Source of the DNA: Salisediminibacterium beveridgei
GTDB lineage: Bacteria; Bacillota; Bacilli; Bacillales; Salisediminibacteriaceae
Direction of reading: 5' to 3'
Assembly (NCBI RefSeq): GCF_001721685.1
Contig: NZ_CP012502.1
Location: 3,100,001 to 3,164,000 of the forward strand
DNA length: 64,000 bases
Shown: positions 1 to 12,725 of the stretch, piece after piece
How positions within the stretch are numbered: the stretch's first letter is position 1
How the letters are laid out: each line of letters begins with the position of its first letter
Position numbers and translations under genes: made by a program
The notes under the pieces: model-generated
Databases searched by the model: none
Seen by the model: only the letters and a program-made list of their open reading frames with translations
Told to the model about the DNA's origin: nothing

Positions 1-255
1 TCGGATCTGAATCGTGGCCCGTTCATAAGGTATGAACATTTCTGCGACGAGAAACAGCACCAAACCACCGATGATCCATTGAATCATCGTTTCATCACGG
101 AGGAACAGAAATAAGACCGCTATACTCAGCAACAAAATAACCCGCATTGCAACACGGGTCTCCCTGAAGTAAACGCCCTTTTGCATCCTGACTTTGAGTG
201 CTTCAAGTCCCGTGCCGAAAGCAATACCGATCAAGGTCACAGCCACATTAAACAT
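1..255 (-). CDS. Membrane protein, N-terminal part only (runs off the left edge)
   Basis: The reverse strand is open from an ATG at 255 to base 1 (85 codons, no stop), so only the N-terminus is inside the window. A GGGGTG Shine-Dalgarno-like stretch lies about 6 bases upstream of that ATG; an in-frame ATG at 273 is the alternative start. The visible part has about three hydrophobic segments and then a basic, polar stretch (ERATIQIR). It is clearly a paralogue of the next gene upstream: both share VRMQ/ARMQ, GVYFRETR and the RATIxIR boundary in the same order. The two are in the same direction with about 45 bases between them, so they are probably co-transcribed. I do not recognise the family. 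Confidence 0.7.
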   Translation of the reverse strand, partial: MFNVAVTLIGIAFGTGLEALKVRMQKGVYFRETRVAMRVILLLSIAVLFLFLRDETMIQWIIGGLVLFLVAEMFIPYERATIQIR

Positions 256-299
256 GTCATTCACCCCATTCATTCTGTCGTGCGCATGTTCCTCATTCG

Positions 300-965
300 T
301 TAATTGAACAGCTCGTCAATGCGCTGATTCGGGTATTCCCAAGGCGACTGCCAGGCCTGATAGAACAATACAGCAGTGATGATCAGCATGATGAGGCTCA
401 ATGCCCCGAATAACAGCCACGTCCGGTGAAAGGAACGATCATAACGAAGTTCACGCATCCGGCCGATATACACTTCCACCGTTTCTTTTACAGGGTTTCC
501 GTAGCCCGTATATAAAGCTGCGAGTTCAGCGCGTTCACTGTAATCCTCTTGAATGAACGTGCCTGTTTCTTTTAAGGTTAATTTCGTTTTGCCAAGTGCC
601 GGGATGCGGTATACGTAATGGCTATCCTCATTCACATCGACCTCGTATGTATAGCCTTCTTCCTGAAGAACTTTCTCCAGTTCCTCTCTCGCTTCTTGGT
701 GGCTGCCGTTACGGATATGAATCGTTGCCCTATCAAATGGAAGGATCCAGTCCAAGAGCATCAAAAGCACCATGACACCGATAAAAATCTGTGCGGCCAT
801 CGTTTCAGGAAAGGTCAACAGCATGAGGCCAATGAAAAATAACAGGATCAACTGGCGTCCGATCCGCGTTTCACGGAAATAAACCCCATGCTGCATCCTT
901 GCTTTAAACGCCTCGGTACCACTGCCCAACGCGAAAAATAACGTTGTGATTGCCAAATTCAACAC
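300..965 (-). CDS. Integral membrane protein, paralogue of the truncated downstream gene
   Basis: About 221 residues. There are three N-terminal hydrophobic segments (roughly residues 1-20, 35-50 and 52-68), a polar cytoplasmic-type domain (about 70-175) and a C-terminal membrane segment ending in a short tail. I chose the GTG at 965 because a GGAG site lies 8 bases upstream and because it aligns residue for residue with the start of the paralogue at 255. The longer form starting at ATG 1001 has no good ribosome site. Repeats such as GVYFRETR are shared with the neighbour, so this is a tandem duplication. The family and function are not recognised. Confidence 0.7.
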   Translation of the reverse strand: MLNLAITTLFFALGSGTEAFKARMQHGVYFRETRIGRQLILLFFIGLMLLTFPETMAAQIFIGVMVLLMLLDWILPFDRATIHIRNGSHQEAREELEKVLQEEGYTYEVDVNEDSHYVYRIPALGKTKLTLKETGTFIQEDYSERAELAALYTGYGNPVKETVEVYIGRMRELRYDRSFHRTWLLFGALSLIMLIITAVLFYQAWQSPWEYPNQRIDELFN

Positions 966-1070
966 CTGCACCACTCCATTCCCTTTCACGCCAAATTGCA
1001 TGCTGCTTCAGTATACGCGATTTCCAAGGGAAATGTTTCATATTATGGGTCCCGAAATCCATAATCAGGC

Positions 1071-1110
1071 AAAAAAAAACACCCGGACCCTTTTGACGGA
1101 TCCTGAGTGC
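1071..1110 (-). terminator. Rho-independent terminator after galT
   Basis: Read on the reverse strand, a GC-rich stem (GCACTCAGGATCC with GGGTCCGGGTG, one mismatch) is followed by about nine T residues. It lies just past the galT stop and would end the galKET transcript. Confidence 0.8.
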
Positions 1111-1118
1111 CTAAGTGC

Positions 1119-2630
1119 TTACTGCAGACAATTCATGAATGTTTTAAAGGCTTCCTGTCCCTTTTTATCGCGTTTAAATACCCCGCTGTGATGAAGGATT
1201 TTCCGGAAGACCTGTCCCACTTCTTCCTGAAGCAGAACCTTTCCATTTTCACCATCAAAGGACGGGTGGCGATTCAGAATGCCCATTGCCCAGTCATGGT
1301 GTTTGGCAATGGCTTCGTTTTCCAGAATAGCCCGGGATGGTTCTTTGGACCTCATTGCTTCTTGAAGTTGTTCCAATTCATTGTCCAGGCGTCCCGGCAA
1401 GACTGCGAGCCCCATTACTTCGATCAGTCCGATGTTTTCCTTCTTGATGTGATGCACTTCTTCGTGCGGGTGATAGATCCCCATCGGATGTTGATCACTG
1501 GTCTGATTATCCCGGAGGACGAGGTCCAATTCAAACCGGCCGTCCCGTTTTCTCGCAATCGGGGTGATCGTGTGATGCGGCGTGCCTTTCGTTTCGGCAC
1601 GAACATCCACGGATTCGTCGGTGTACTCACGCCACGCGTTCAGGATATGTTCACTGGCCATAATGACCGCTGCTTTCGATGCTCCCTGAACCCGTAATAC
1701 GCTCATCGGCCACTTGACGCGGCCCACTTCCACTCCTTCAAAACGCTCCAGGGTCATCGTATCTTCGACTTCAGCCCGGGCCATGGGAAATTCATATTTC
1801 CCGGCCTGATAGTGATCGTGACTCAAGATGGAGCCCCCGACAATCGGTAGATCCGCATTGGAGCCAATGAAGTAGTGGGGATACTGTTCCACAAAATCCA
1901 GGAGCCGTTCAAACGTCTTCCGGCGGATCTTCATCGGTTCATGGGCCGACGAGAGCACGATGGCATGCTCGTGATAATACACATAGGGAGAGAACTGCAC
2001 ATACCACGGATCCCCTGCAAGAGTCACCGGGATTAAGCGCAGGTTCTGCCTGGCCGGATGGTTCAGACGGCCTGCGTAGCCTTCGTTTTCCTTACATAAG
2101 AGACAGAGCGGATAGTTCGCCTGGCTCGCTTTTTTTGCCTTGGCAATTTCCTTCGGATCCTTCTCCGGCTTCGACAAGTTCACCGTAATGTCCAGGGCGC
2201 CATATTCCGTTGCCGTCTTCCAGGTGCGGTTCTTCGCAATCCGCTCCCGGCGAATGTAATGAACATCCTGGCTGTATGCATAAAACCAGGCCGTAGCCGC
2301 TTCCATTCCTTCGTCTTCCTGAATGGCTTTGAACGTCCTGATCACGTGTGATGGACGGTCGGTCAACCCCCCCATCAGCTTCGTATCAAAAAGATCCCTC
2401 ACGGTTGTGGTGTTGTCTTCCAGGAGCCCCCGTGAATAGGCGTCATCCAACAGTTCATCCAGAATTTCATGGAGAGGGCGAATCTCTGACATCGGCTCGA
2501 ATCCGTCTGTATCCGCTTCTTCCAACTTCAATAGTGCCAGAAGGCTGTTCTTCGTGTACACAATGTCTTCCTCACGGACCAAATCACGATCCAACGCATA
2601 GCTGATCAGTTCATTTACTGTGCCTTCCAT
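1119..2630 (-). CDS. galT: UDP-glucose--hexose-1-phosphate uridylyltransferase (class II GalT)
   Basis: 503 residues, the length of the class II GalT found in Firmicutes (the E. coli type is about 350). It transfers UMP between UDP-glucose and galactose-1-phosphate in the Leloir pathway, in the cytoplasm. The histidine-rich active-site region SHDHYQAG is near residue 268, and a CLLC pair (near 175) and the HHT segment near residue 355 are also seen. It is the last gene of galK-galE-galT: its ATG lies two bases past the galE stop, and a terminator follows its own stop. The start is supported by that tight spacing. Regulation is expected at the AT-rich boxes upstream of galK. Confidence 0.93.
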   Translation of the reverse strand: MEGTVNELISYALDRDLVREEDIVYTKNSLLALLKLEEADTDGFEPMSEIRPLHEILDELLDDAYSRGLLEDNTTTVRDLFDTKLMGGLTDRPSHVIRTFKAIQEDEGMEAATAWFYAYSQDVHYIRRERIAKNRTWKTATEYGALDITVNLSKPEKDPKEIAKAKKASQANYPLCLLCKENEGYAGRLNHPARQNLRLIPVTLAGDPWYVQFSPYVYYHEHAIVLSSAHEPMKIRRKTFERLLDFVEQYPHYFIGSNADLPIVGGSILSHDHYQAGKYEFPMARAEVEDTMTLERFEGVEVGRVKWPMSVLRVQGASKAAVIMASEHILNAWREYTDESVDVRAETKGTPHHTITPIARKRDGRFELDLVLRDNQTSDQHPMGIYHPHEEVHHIKKENIGLIEVMGLAVLPGRLDNELEQLQEAMRSKEPSRAILENEAIAKHHDWAMGILNRHPSFDGENGKVLLQEEVGQVFRKILHHSGVFKRDKKGQEAFKTFMNCLQ

Positions 2631-2632
2631 GG

Positions 2633-3628
2633 TTACACCCCCTCCTGATAGCCTTCAGGGTGGCGCTGATGCCACGCCCAGGCTGTAGAAATGATCGTGG
2701 CCAGATCCGCCCGCTTGGGCTGCCAGCCAAGAATCTGTTTCGCCTTGTCCGAGGAAGCAATCAGCTGAGCCGGATCACCCGCCCGTCTCGGGGCAAGCTC
2801 CCGAGGGATTTCCCTGCCCGTCACTTTTTCAACGGTATCGATCACTTCCTGCACACTGAACCCGCTGCCGTTGCCGAGGTTGAAGACATCGGATGTGCCA
2901 CCTTTTCTCAGATAGTTCAATGCTTTGATGTGCGCCTGAATCAGATCGTTGACGTGGATGTAATCACGGATGCACGTGCCGTCGGGTGTTTTGTAGTCAT
3001 CTCCGAACACCATGATCTTCTCCCGTTGTCCGAGAGCGACCTGAAGAATGATTGGAATCAGGTGGGTTTCCGGACGGTGGTCTTCGCCGATATCCACAAC
3101 AGGATGGGCACCGGCCACGTTGAAGTAACGAAGGACCACATATTTCAAGTCGTGGGCCTGATCTGCCCATTTCATCATCTTTTCAATGGCGAGTTTCGTT
3201 TCGCCGTAAGGGTTGGTCGGGTTCGTCACCATTTGTTCTGTGATCGGTACTTCGTCAGGTTCCCCGTAAGCCGCTGCCGTTGAAGAGAAGACAATCCGTT
3301 TCACGTCATGTTCTTTCATCTTCTTCAACAGGCACAGTGCCCCGTAGACGTTGTTATCATAATACGCCAGCGGTTCATTCATGCTCACGCCGACAAGGGA
3401 ATCCGCAGCAAAATGCATGACCGATTCAATGTTGTTCTCCGTAAATACCTGCTCCAGCGCCTCCGCATCCCGAAGATCCACGTTGTAAAACTTCGCTTCG
3501 TCCAGTACCGCACCTCTGTGTCCCGTCTGTAAGTTGTCCACGACCACCACATCTTCATTGGCTTCCAACAAATCCGCCACTGCGTGACTGCCGATATACC
3601 CTGCCCCTCCACATACCAATACTGCCAT
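2633..3628 (-). CDS. galE: UDP-glucose 4-epimerase
   Basis: 331 residues, a normal length for GalE, which interconverts UDP-galactose and UDP-glucose with bound NAD. It is a short-chain dehydrogenase/reductase of the extended type: the Rossmann glycine motif GGAGYIG is at residues 7-13, the active-site serines at about 115-116 (SSTAAAYG) and the catalytic YxxxK at Y141/K145 (YGETK). The substrate-binding segment LRYFNVAGA is near residue 167. It is the middle gene of the galKET operon, 35 bases after galK and 2 bases before galT. Confidence 0.95.
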   Translation of the reverse strand: MAVLVCGGAGYIGSHAVADLLEANEDVVVVDNLQTGHRGAVLDEAKFYNVDLRDAEALEQVFTENNIESVMHFAADSLVGVSMNEPLAYYDNNVYGALCLLKKMKEHDVKRIVFSSTAAAYGEPDEVPITEQMVTNPTNPYGETKLAIEKMMKWADQAHDLKYVVLRYFNVAGAHPVVDIGEDHRPETHLIPIILQVALGQREKIMVFGDDYKTPDGTCIRDYIHVNDLIQAHIKALNYLRKGGTSDVFNLGNGSGFSVQEVIDTVEKVTGREIPRELAPRRAGDPAQLIASSDKAKQILGWQPKRADLATIISTAWAWHQRHPEGYQEGV

Positions 3629-3663
3629 GATGCATCCATCCCTTCAGATTCTGAAATCGTTCA

Positions 3664-4830
3664 TTACAGTTCTTTTGCACCGTCACCTGTTGTGACGGTA
3701 TAGAATTTCGGTTCAATGCCTGTCGCCTGATGGTAACGCTCGCTGATGCGATGAACGGTATCTTCGAGGCCGTCTTCTTTGACAAGGTTTACCGTACAAC
3801 CGCCAAAGCCGGCTCCGGTCATGCGGGCTCCGATGACACTATCTTCTTGCCAGGCCGCTTCCACCATAGCATCCAGTTCTTTCCCTGTTACTTCATAATC
3901 GTCACGAAGGGACACATGTGAAGCGTTCATCAGCTCACCGAATTCTGTGATGTCCCCAGCATTTAAGGCATGAAATGCTTTTTGGGTTCGTTCATTTTCC
4001 GTCACCGCATGCCGCGCTCGCTTTTTACGAACAGGATCCTGAATCGCCTCCTCGTGTTTCTGGAACGATGCTTCATCGAGATCGCATAAATACTGAATCT
4101 CCGTTTCGGTTTTCAGTTCCTCCAAAGCTGTCTCACATTCCTGCCGCCGTTCATTGTATTTGGAATCCGCCAGTCCCCGGCGCTTATTCGTATTGGCAAT
4201 CACGATTTTCATGCCATCGAGTTTCAGTTTTGCATATTCATAATCCAATGTATCACAATCAAGCAAAAGAGCATGGTCCACTTTCCCGAATCCGATGGCG
4301 AACTGATCCATAATGCCGCAGTTCACTCCGATGTACTCGTTCTCTGCCTTCTGACAGAGCTTGACCATGCTGACCCGGTCCATCTGAAAAGCATTCAAAG
4401 CATCCCACGCAACGGCAAAAGCCAGTTCAATAGATGCTGATGAGGAGAGACCGGCACCATTGGGAATATTGCCGAATACATACGCGTCAAAGCCATTCGC
4501 ACCGGTATATCCCTGTTCGTTAAACATAGACAGAACGCCCTTTGCATAACTGACCCAGTCATCCGCTTTTCGATACGTCAGGTCGTCCAGTTGCCCTTTC
4601 ACAATCCCCATACTCGGGAAATTCTCTGAATAGAAGCGGATCTCCTGGTCCGCACGTGGCAATATGGCCACATAGGTCCCCACATCCAAAGCACACGGGA
4701 AGACGTATCCGCCGTTGTAGTCAATATGCTCGCCGATCAAATTGACCCGGCCCGGTGCAAAAAAGAATCGCACCCCCTTTGTATCCTGTTTATAAATTTT
4801 TTGAAATCCCTTCTCTAAATGTTGTTTCAT
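3664..4830 (-). CDS. galK: Galactokinase
   Basis: 388 residues, typical of GalK. It phosphorylates galactose at C1 with ATP and starts the Leloir pathway. All three GHMP-kinase motifs are visible: the galactokinase signature GRVNLIGEHIDYNGG (27-41), the ATP-binding loop PNGAGLSSSAS (about 123-133) and the C-terminal MTGAGFGGCTV near residue 348. The NCGIMDQFA segment holding the catalytic aspartate is near residue 170. It is the first gene of the operon, transcribed away from the alpha-galactosidase gene; the 215-base space between them holds both promoters and three AT-rich boxes. Confidence 0.95.
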   Translation of the reverse strand: MKQHLEKGFQKIYKQDTKGVRFFFAPGRVNLIGEHIDYNGGYVFPCALDVGTYVAILPRADQEIRFYSENFPSMGIVKGQLDDLTYRKADDWVSYAKGVLSMFNEQGYTGANGFDAYVFGNIPNGAGLSSSASIELAFAVAWDALNAFQMDRVSMVKLCQKAENEYIGVNCGIMDQFAIGFGKVDHALLLDCDTLDYEYAKLKLDGMKIVIANTNKRRGLADSKYNERRQECETALEELKTETEIQYLCDLDEASFQKHEEAIQDPVRKKRARHAVTENERTQKAFHALNAGDITEFGELMNASHVSLRDDYEVTGKELDAMVEAAWQEDSVIGARMTGAGFGGCTVNLVKEDGLEDTVHRISERYHQATGIEPKFYTVTTGDGAKEL

Positions 4831-4872
4831 TTGTGACGTCCCCTCTCCTGATTATCAGTTACCTAGAGGATA

Positions 4873-5009
4873 GCACATCATTAAAATTTTATCTACAATT
4901 CGTTAAAATTTTAGTTAATTTATAATGATGAAATGCACTGTTTTGTGTCGAAAAGACGACTTGAATTCCTTTTAAATAGTAATTGATCTGTAATTAAAAT
5001 TTTAGTAAT
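4873..5009. promoter_or_regulatory. Divergent gal/aga control region with three TTAAAATTTTA boxes
   Basis: The space between galK and the GH36 gene carries three copies of TTAAAATTTTA at 4881-4891, 4903-4913 and 4994-5004. The second and third continue as GTTAA and GTAAT. The core TAAAATTTTA is a perfect palindrome. The first box lies inside the likely galK promoter (TTGTAG and TATCCT elements on the reverse strand), and the third is about 35-50 bases before the aga start codon. This is what a shared operator would look like. Related boxes occur before the lacI-type gene, the ROK gene and the binding-protein gene. Which regulator binds is inference. Confidence 0.55.
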
Positions 5010-5045
5010 ATAAATATAAGAGTTTACGTAAGGAGGCATCGATTC

Positions 5046-7274
5046 ATGGAGATTCACGTCAATGAACGCACGATGGAATTTCACCTGCAGAACAATCAGG
5101 TCAGCTACCTGTTTGCAGTGATGGAAAATCAGCAGCTGGCTCACTATTATTTCGGTCCTGCCCTTCACCACGAACCGTCATTTCAGCATCTGTTCAGAAA
5201 ACAGGCTCGTGCAGGAATGGCCTGCGTGTATGAGGGAGACCTCACCTTTTCACTGGATGTGATCCGTCAGGAATACCCCGCTTATGGCACGACGGATTTC
5301 CGGGAGCCTGCCTATCACATCGAAGCACCTTCAGGGAGCCGCGCCACGTCATTTACCTATGACAGCTATCGAATTATCCATGGGAAGCCTGCTCTCAACG
5401 GCCTTCCGCACGTATACACCGATCAGGATAATGAAGCAGCCACATTGGAAATCACGTTGAAAGATGAACTCCTCGAGCTGAGCCTGATCCTCTCGTACAC
5501 CATCTACCGTGACCGGCCGGCAATCACCCGTCACGCCCGTATTCTGAATCACGGTTCAACTCCCATTACTTTGGACCGGGCCATGAGCCTGAGCTTGGAT
5601 CTGTTCGATGCCGATTATGACATGGTGCAGCTCTCCGGCTCCTGGGCGAGAGAGCGCCATCAGCACACGACACCTCTTCGGCCGGGCATCCAGCAGATCA
5701 GCAGCACCCGGGGAACGAGCAGCGCCCAACAGAATCCATTCCTGGCCCTGAAACGTCCCGACGCCGGTGAACACCACGGCGAGGTATACGGCTTCAGCCT
5801 TGTATACAGCGGGAACTTCCTCACGCAAGTGGAAGTGGATCAGTTCGATGTCGCCCGGGTATCCATCGGCATCAATCCCTTTGATTTCAGCTGGCACCTC
5901 GGACCTGGTGAATCCTTCCAGACACCCGAAGCCGTGGTGGTGCACTCGAGCGATGGCTTAAACGGCATGAGTCAGACATTTCACAGCCTGTTCCGCGAGC
6001 GCCTTGCGAGAGGCTACTGGCGTGACCGGGACCGGCCGGTACTGATCAACAACTGGGAAGCAACGTATTTCAACTTCGACGAAGAGACGCTGTTACCTAT
6101 CGCCAAAAGTGCCAAAGAGCTTGGCGTTGAGCTGTTCGTCCTCGATGACGGCTGGTTCGGGAAGCGCGATGATGACACCACGTCCCTCGGCGACTGGCAC
6201 CCGGATACCCGGAAGCTGCCTGAGGGCGTTACCGGTCTTGCCGAAAAGATCACAGCCCTCGGATTGGATTTCGGCCTCTGGTTTGAGCCGGAAATGGTCA
6301 ATAAAGAAAGCGAGCTCTACCAGGCCCATCCAGAATGGGTGCTTCACACACCCGGACGCAGCATGTCCCACGGACGAAATCAGTATGTGCTTGATTTCTC
6401 CAGAAAAGACGTGGTGGATTACATCCACCAAAAGATGGCAACGATCTTGAGGAGCGCCCCCATCTCTTACGTCAAATGGGATATGAACCGGTACATGACG
6501 GAAATCTATTCACAAGCACTCCCGGCCAACCGGCAAAAAGAAGTGCCACACCGCTATATTCTGGGGGTGTATGATTTGTACGAACGATTGACACAGGCGT
6601 TTCCCGAGGTGCTGTTTGAGTCCTGCGCAAGCGGCGGCGCCCGTTTTGACCCGGGCATGCTCTACTACGCACCCCAGGCATGGACCAGCGATAACACGGA
6701 TGCCGTGGAGCGACTGAAGATTCAATACGGCACATCCATGGCCTACCCCTTAAGCACCATGGGCGCGCACGTGTCCGCAGTACCGAACCATCAGGTTCAC
6801 CGCGAGACCAGTCTTGAGATGCGCGGTGACGTGTCCCTGTTTGGCATGTTCGGCTACGAACTGGATCTCAGTCAGTTCTCAGAAAGCGAAAAAGAACAGA
6901 TCAAAGAACAGATCAAAACCTACAAAGCTCACCGGACACTCCTTCGAGAAGGGACCTTTTACCGGCTGTTAAGTCCGTTTGATTCGAGCGGAAACGAGAC
7001 CGCATGGATGGTCGTCTCGCCGGATCAGTCTGCCGCGCTGGTTGGCTGGTATCGGGAACTCGCCCGGCCACATCCGGGCTTCAAACGCCTGCTGCTGAAA
7101 GGACTGGATCCGAACCGCGTTTACCGGATCAAGGAACGGGATCAAGACATCCACGGCAGTCAGCTGATGCATGCCGGGCTGATGCTGCCGGATGAAAGCA
7201 GCGGTTCCATCCCGCCTACGTTTGAAAAAACCGGAGATTTCGTGTCGTATGTCTATTTTCTCGAAGGGCACTAA
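5046..7274 (+). CDS. Alpha-galactosidase, glycoside hydrolase family 36
   Basis: 742 residues, the usual size of bacterial GH36 enzymes, which release terminal alpha-1,6-galactose from melibiose, raffinose and stachyose. There is no signal peptide, so it acts on imported sugar. The N-terminal beta-sandwich spans about 1-330 and the (beta/alpha)8 barrel about 330-650. The nucleophile aspartate is in KWDMNR (D near 478), the acid/base aspartate in TSDNTDA (near 548), and SCASGGARFD is near 526. A strong AAGGAGG site precedes the ATG. It is divergent from galKET, and galactose from this enzyme would feed that operon. A 20-bp perfect hairpin follows it. Confidence 0.93.
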   Translation: MEIHVNERTMEFHLQNNQVSYLFAVMENQQLAHYYFGPALHHEPSFQHLFRKQARAGMACVYEGDLTFSLDVIRQEYPAYGTTDFREPAYHIEAPSGSRATSFTYDSYRIIHGKPALNGLPHVYTDQDNEAATLEITLKDELLELSLILSYTIYRDRPAITRHARILNHGSTPITLDRAMSLSLDLFDADYDMVQLSGSWARERHQHTTPLRPGIQQISSTRGTSSAQQNPFLALKRPDAGEHHGEVYGFSLVYSGNFLTQVEVDQFDVARVSIGINPFDFSWHLGPGESFQTPEAVVVHSSDGLNGMSQTFHSLFRERLARGYWRDRDRPVLINNWEATYFNFDEETLLPIAKSAKELGVELFVLDDGWFGKRDDDTTSLGDWHPDTRKLPEGVTGLAEKITALGLDFGLWFEPEMVNKESELYQAHPEWVLHTPGRSMSHGRNQYVLDFSRKDVVDYIHQKMATILRSAPISYVKWDMNRYMTEIYSQALPANRQKEVPHRYILGVYDLYERLTQAFPEVLFESCASGGARFDPGMLYYAPQAWTSDNTDAVERLKIQYGTSMAYPLSTMGAHVSAVPNHQVHRETSLEMRGDVSLFGMFGYELDLSQFSESEKEQIKEQIKTYKAHRTLLREGTFYRLLSPFDSSGNETAWMVVSPDQSAALVGWYRELARPHPGFKRLLLKGLDPNRVYRIKERDQDIHGSQLMHAGLMLPDESSGSIPPTFEKTGDFVSYVYFLEGH

Positions 7275-7293
7275 TCAGTCATCCGAAAGTAAA

Positions 7294-7339
7294 AACACGG
7301 AACAGACCAAGTCATCAGCGACTTGGTCTGTTCCGTGTT
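7294..7339. terminator. Perfect 20-bp hairpin between convergent aga and lacI-type genes
   Basis: Left arm 7294-7313 and right arm 7320-7339 are exact reverse complements with a 6-base loop. It lies between two convergent genes. The T stretch is better on the reverse strand (TTTTACTTT), so it probably serves both genes but is most convincing for the regulator gene. Confidence 0.75.
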
Positions 7340-7441
7340 CACCTATACCCAAACGTTTCTTGCCACACTGAGCCTTTAACGCAAGCCCTCCGCCGTTTCA
7401 GAAACACAGCAGAAACGGCTGATGACAATGACTCTTTTTGA

Positions 7442-8464
7442 TCAGACCCGCTTGGTAATGCTTTCCCGTCGAATGAAATGCGTCGGGATCACGACCTTCT
7501 TCGCAATCGGACGCCTTGTTTTCAATCGTTCCATCATGAGCTCCACTGCCGTTTGCCCCATGAATTCCGTGTGCACCTTCACTGTGGTGAGGGATGGCTG
7601 CAAGTACTGGGAAGCGGAGATGTCATTGAACCCGACAATGGACAGATCCTCCGGGATCGACAGACCCTTTTCGGAAACCGCCCGATAAGCACCAATGGCC
7701 ATGGAATCACTGGCCACGAAGAATGCGGACGGCCTCTTCGACGGCTCCTCCAACGCTTCATGCATCAATCGGTACCCTTCAGAGGTGTTAAAATCACCGG
7801 TGAAAATCAGTGATTCATCCAGCAGATTCTTCGTGCCAAGGTAATAGCGAAATGCCCTTTCCCGCTCATCCCTCACGATATCTGCCGGCGGAAAATGACG
7901 GTGACCCCCAATGAAGCCGATCTCTTCATGTCCGAGGGTTACAAGCTCATCAAGCACCGTCTCCATCGCATCGGCAAAATCCACCACCACCGCATCGCAG
8001 TCAAAATCTTTCGGGGCATAGTCCACAAACGTCAGTACTTTCGCAGCATTTTGCAAAGACTTGATTTCCGGATCACTGACGCGACCAACCACAATCAGTC
8101 CATCCACTTGAATCGCTAAATCCAGCTCACCGCTTACCTTCTCCCGGTAAATTTTCTCCAAAGTAATCCCATGACGGGCACATTCATTTTCAATACCCAG
8201 ACGGATCGCCAGGAAATACGGATCACTCAGCTCCTGCTCTTCTGTTCTGTAATACACCATCCCAAGACGAAGACGGGACGGATCTGCGTTTTTTTTTACC
8301 TGCTTTTTTTCCTTGACTGTTTTATACTGCAGAGCTTCCGCCACTTCGAAAATCCGTTTGCGGGTCTGATCGGTGACTGCCAAGGTCTCATCGTGATTCA
8401 GCACCCTCGACACCGTCGCGATCGAATACCCCGATTGTTCCGCCACTTCCTTCATCGTTGCCAT
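7442..8464 (-). CDS. LacI/GalR-family transcriptional regulator
   Basis: 340 residues, typical of the family. The N-terminal helix-turn-helix (about 4-50; ATMKEVAEQSGYSIATVSRV) is followed by the hinge and a periplasmic-binding-protein-like sensor domain (about 62-335). An AAGGAG site lies about 10 bases before the start. It sits between the alpha- and beta-galactosidase genes, so it most likely senses a galactoside or galactose and controls this locus. It is transcribed in the same direction as lacZ, but strong hairpins separate the two, and it has its own upstream AT-rich box at 8491-8510, suggesting autoregulation or control by the ROK protein. The effector is not shown by the sequence. 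Confidence 0.9.
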   Translation of the reverse strand: MATMKEVAEQSGYSIATVSRVLNHDETLAVTDQTRKRIFEVAEALQYKTVKEKKQVKKNADPSRLRLGMVYYRTEEQELSDPYFLAIRLGIENECARHGITLEKIYREKVSGELDLAIQVDGLIVVGRVSDPEIKSLQNAAKVLTFVDYAPKDFDCDAVVVDFADAMETVLDELVTLGHEEIGFIGGHRHFPPADIVRDERERAFRYYLGTKNLLDESLIFTGDFNTSEGYRLMHEALEEPSKRPSAFFVASDSMAIGAYRAVSEKGLSIPEDLSIVGFNDISASQYLQPSLTTVKVHTEFMGQTAVELMMERLKTRRPIAKKVVIPTHFIRRESITKRV

Positions 8465-8490
8465 AGCCGGTTAACTCCTTCGTAATATGT

Positions 8491-8510
8491 TTAATTAAAT
8501 TTTAGTAAAT
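8491..8510. promoter_or_regulatory. AT-rich operator-like box upstream of the lacI-type gene
   Basis: TTAATTAAATTTTAGTAAAT lies 27 bases upstream of the regulator start codon. It shares AAATTTTAGTAA with the box at 4994-5008 before the alpha-galactosidase gene, and TTAATTAAATT with the box before the binding-protein gene. Confidence 0.45.
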
Positions 8511-8636
8511 ATCCACCCGTACTATATCATATCTACCGGAAAACCGGAAGGCGACAATTGGGATGCGTCCTTATTTCGCTCAAACAGCACCCCCGGGCCA
8601 TGATTTGAGCGAAGTCCCCCCTGCCTCTGCAAAAAG

Positions 8637-8682
8637 AAAACTTGACTTGTCGCCAAGTTTCACTGGCGACAAGTCAAGTTTT
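8637..8682 (-). terminator. Terminator hairpin after lacZ
   Basis: The 19-bp arms at 8637-8655 and 8664-8682 are exact complements with an 8-base loop. On the reverse strand the hairpin runs into TTTTCTTTTT, a good T tract. A second, weaker hairpin (ATTCCCTG with CAGGGAAT, 8736-8760) lies between it and the lacZ stop. Apart from these hairpins and the AT-rich box, the 8465-8773 gap shows nothing coding. Confidence 0.8.
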
Positions 8683-8773
8683 GCTTACAATTCAATCCTT
8701 CAGCGAACGTAAACAGTCCTATGTAGTGCACAAGATTCCCTGCCCGACACCGGACAGGGAATTTTTGAATCCA

Positions 8774-12721
<3,948 letters not shown>

Positions 12722-12725
<4 letters not shown>

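Noticed and set aside
8736..8760. Hairpin just after lacZ (ATTCCCTG/CAGGGAAT) as the main terminator
   Set aside because: The T run is on the forward strand, the wrong side for lacZ. The hairpin at 8637-8682 fits better.
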